A stretch of 64,000 nucleotides of DNA from Neoaliturus tenellus (lineage: Eukaryota > Arthropoda > Insecta > Hemiptera > Cicadellidae), in the NCBI GenBank assembly GCA_030545055.2, contig CM061533.1:42994614-43058613 (forward strand), in the 5' to 3' direction. Positions 63,728 through 64,000 of the stretch are shown here, piece after piece. The stretch's first letter is position 1. Each line of letters opens with the position of its first letter. The notes under the pieces are model-generated. The model saw only the letters and a program-made list of their open reading frames with translations. It ran no database searches and was not told the origin of the DNA. Made by a program: the position numbers and the translations under genes.

Positions 63728-64000
63728 TTTCCATTACAACTGTCCTAGTACAGTCAGGTGCGCCCAACTAGGGCGAGGGGTGAGGCGGGGTCACATTTCT
63801 AAAAACATCGGACTGCGACGTCCAACACACGCACGCGCAGACTCGCTACAATGAGAGTTCGGCCAGTCCGGTACGGTTGCAGCGTTTTCCTGTCTACATT
63901 TGAAGACTATTTTGTCTATTGTCTATTATTTTTTACTATTTGTCTATTTTGAATTAGGCTCGAACTCTTCCTATTCATTACAGCCGATTAAAATTTATCA

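Overview
The window is nuclear DNA of an animal, most probably an insect. It is AT-rich, its genes are split by large introns with GT/AG borders, and it is packed with non-LTR retrotransposons and small DNA transposons. Nothing in it looks bacterial, viral or organellar. I could not identify the species.

Three host genes can be supported, all on the + strand. (1) An intact, intronless gene for the splicing factor ESS-2/DGCR14 (7823-9301). (2) A seven-exon gene for a TRAF-family adaptor (15364-35826; 618 codons joined in phase): TRAF-type zinc fingers, a long coiled coil, then a MATH/TRAF domain, with no RING exon visible. (3) A secreted, divergent PEBP-like gene (52458-63727; 5 or 6 exons). 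A weak candidate for the last exon of another gene lies at 41-157.

Layout: 1-1070 candidate exon and tRNA-derived SINE; 1072-2668 hAT-like element with a fold-back core; 3345-3780 palindromic MITE; 4211-7335 two LINE remnants on the minus strand; 7823-9600 ESS2; 9600-15360 spacer with a piggyBac-like composite holding a pogo-like MITE; 15364-35920 TRAF gene, whose introns carry a hAT element, at least five LINE fragments, long hairpins and nested MITEs; 35920-52450 gene-poor spacer with repeat family R, a 1.6-kb inverted-repeat element, a second hAT-like element and a hAT-like MITE; 52453-63727 PEBP-like gene, whose introns hold a LINE with an internal 81-bp minisatellite, a 45-bp minisatellite and an intact LINE reverse transcriptase ORF.

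The three genes do not form a pathway; they are neighbours. Most of the sequence is mobile DNA, and the most unusual features are in it: fold-back modules shared by two hAT-like elements with different termini, a protein-coding minisatellite inside a LINE, recurrent hammerhead-like hairpins, and a roughly 30-fold excess of the palindrome TAGGCCTA in noncoding DNA. I found no convincing new multi-gene system.
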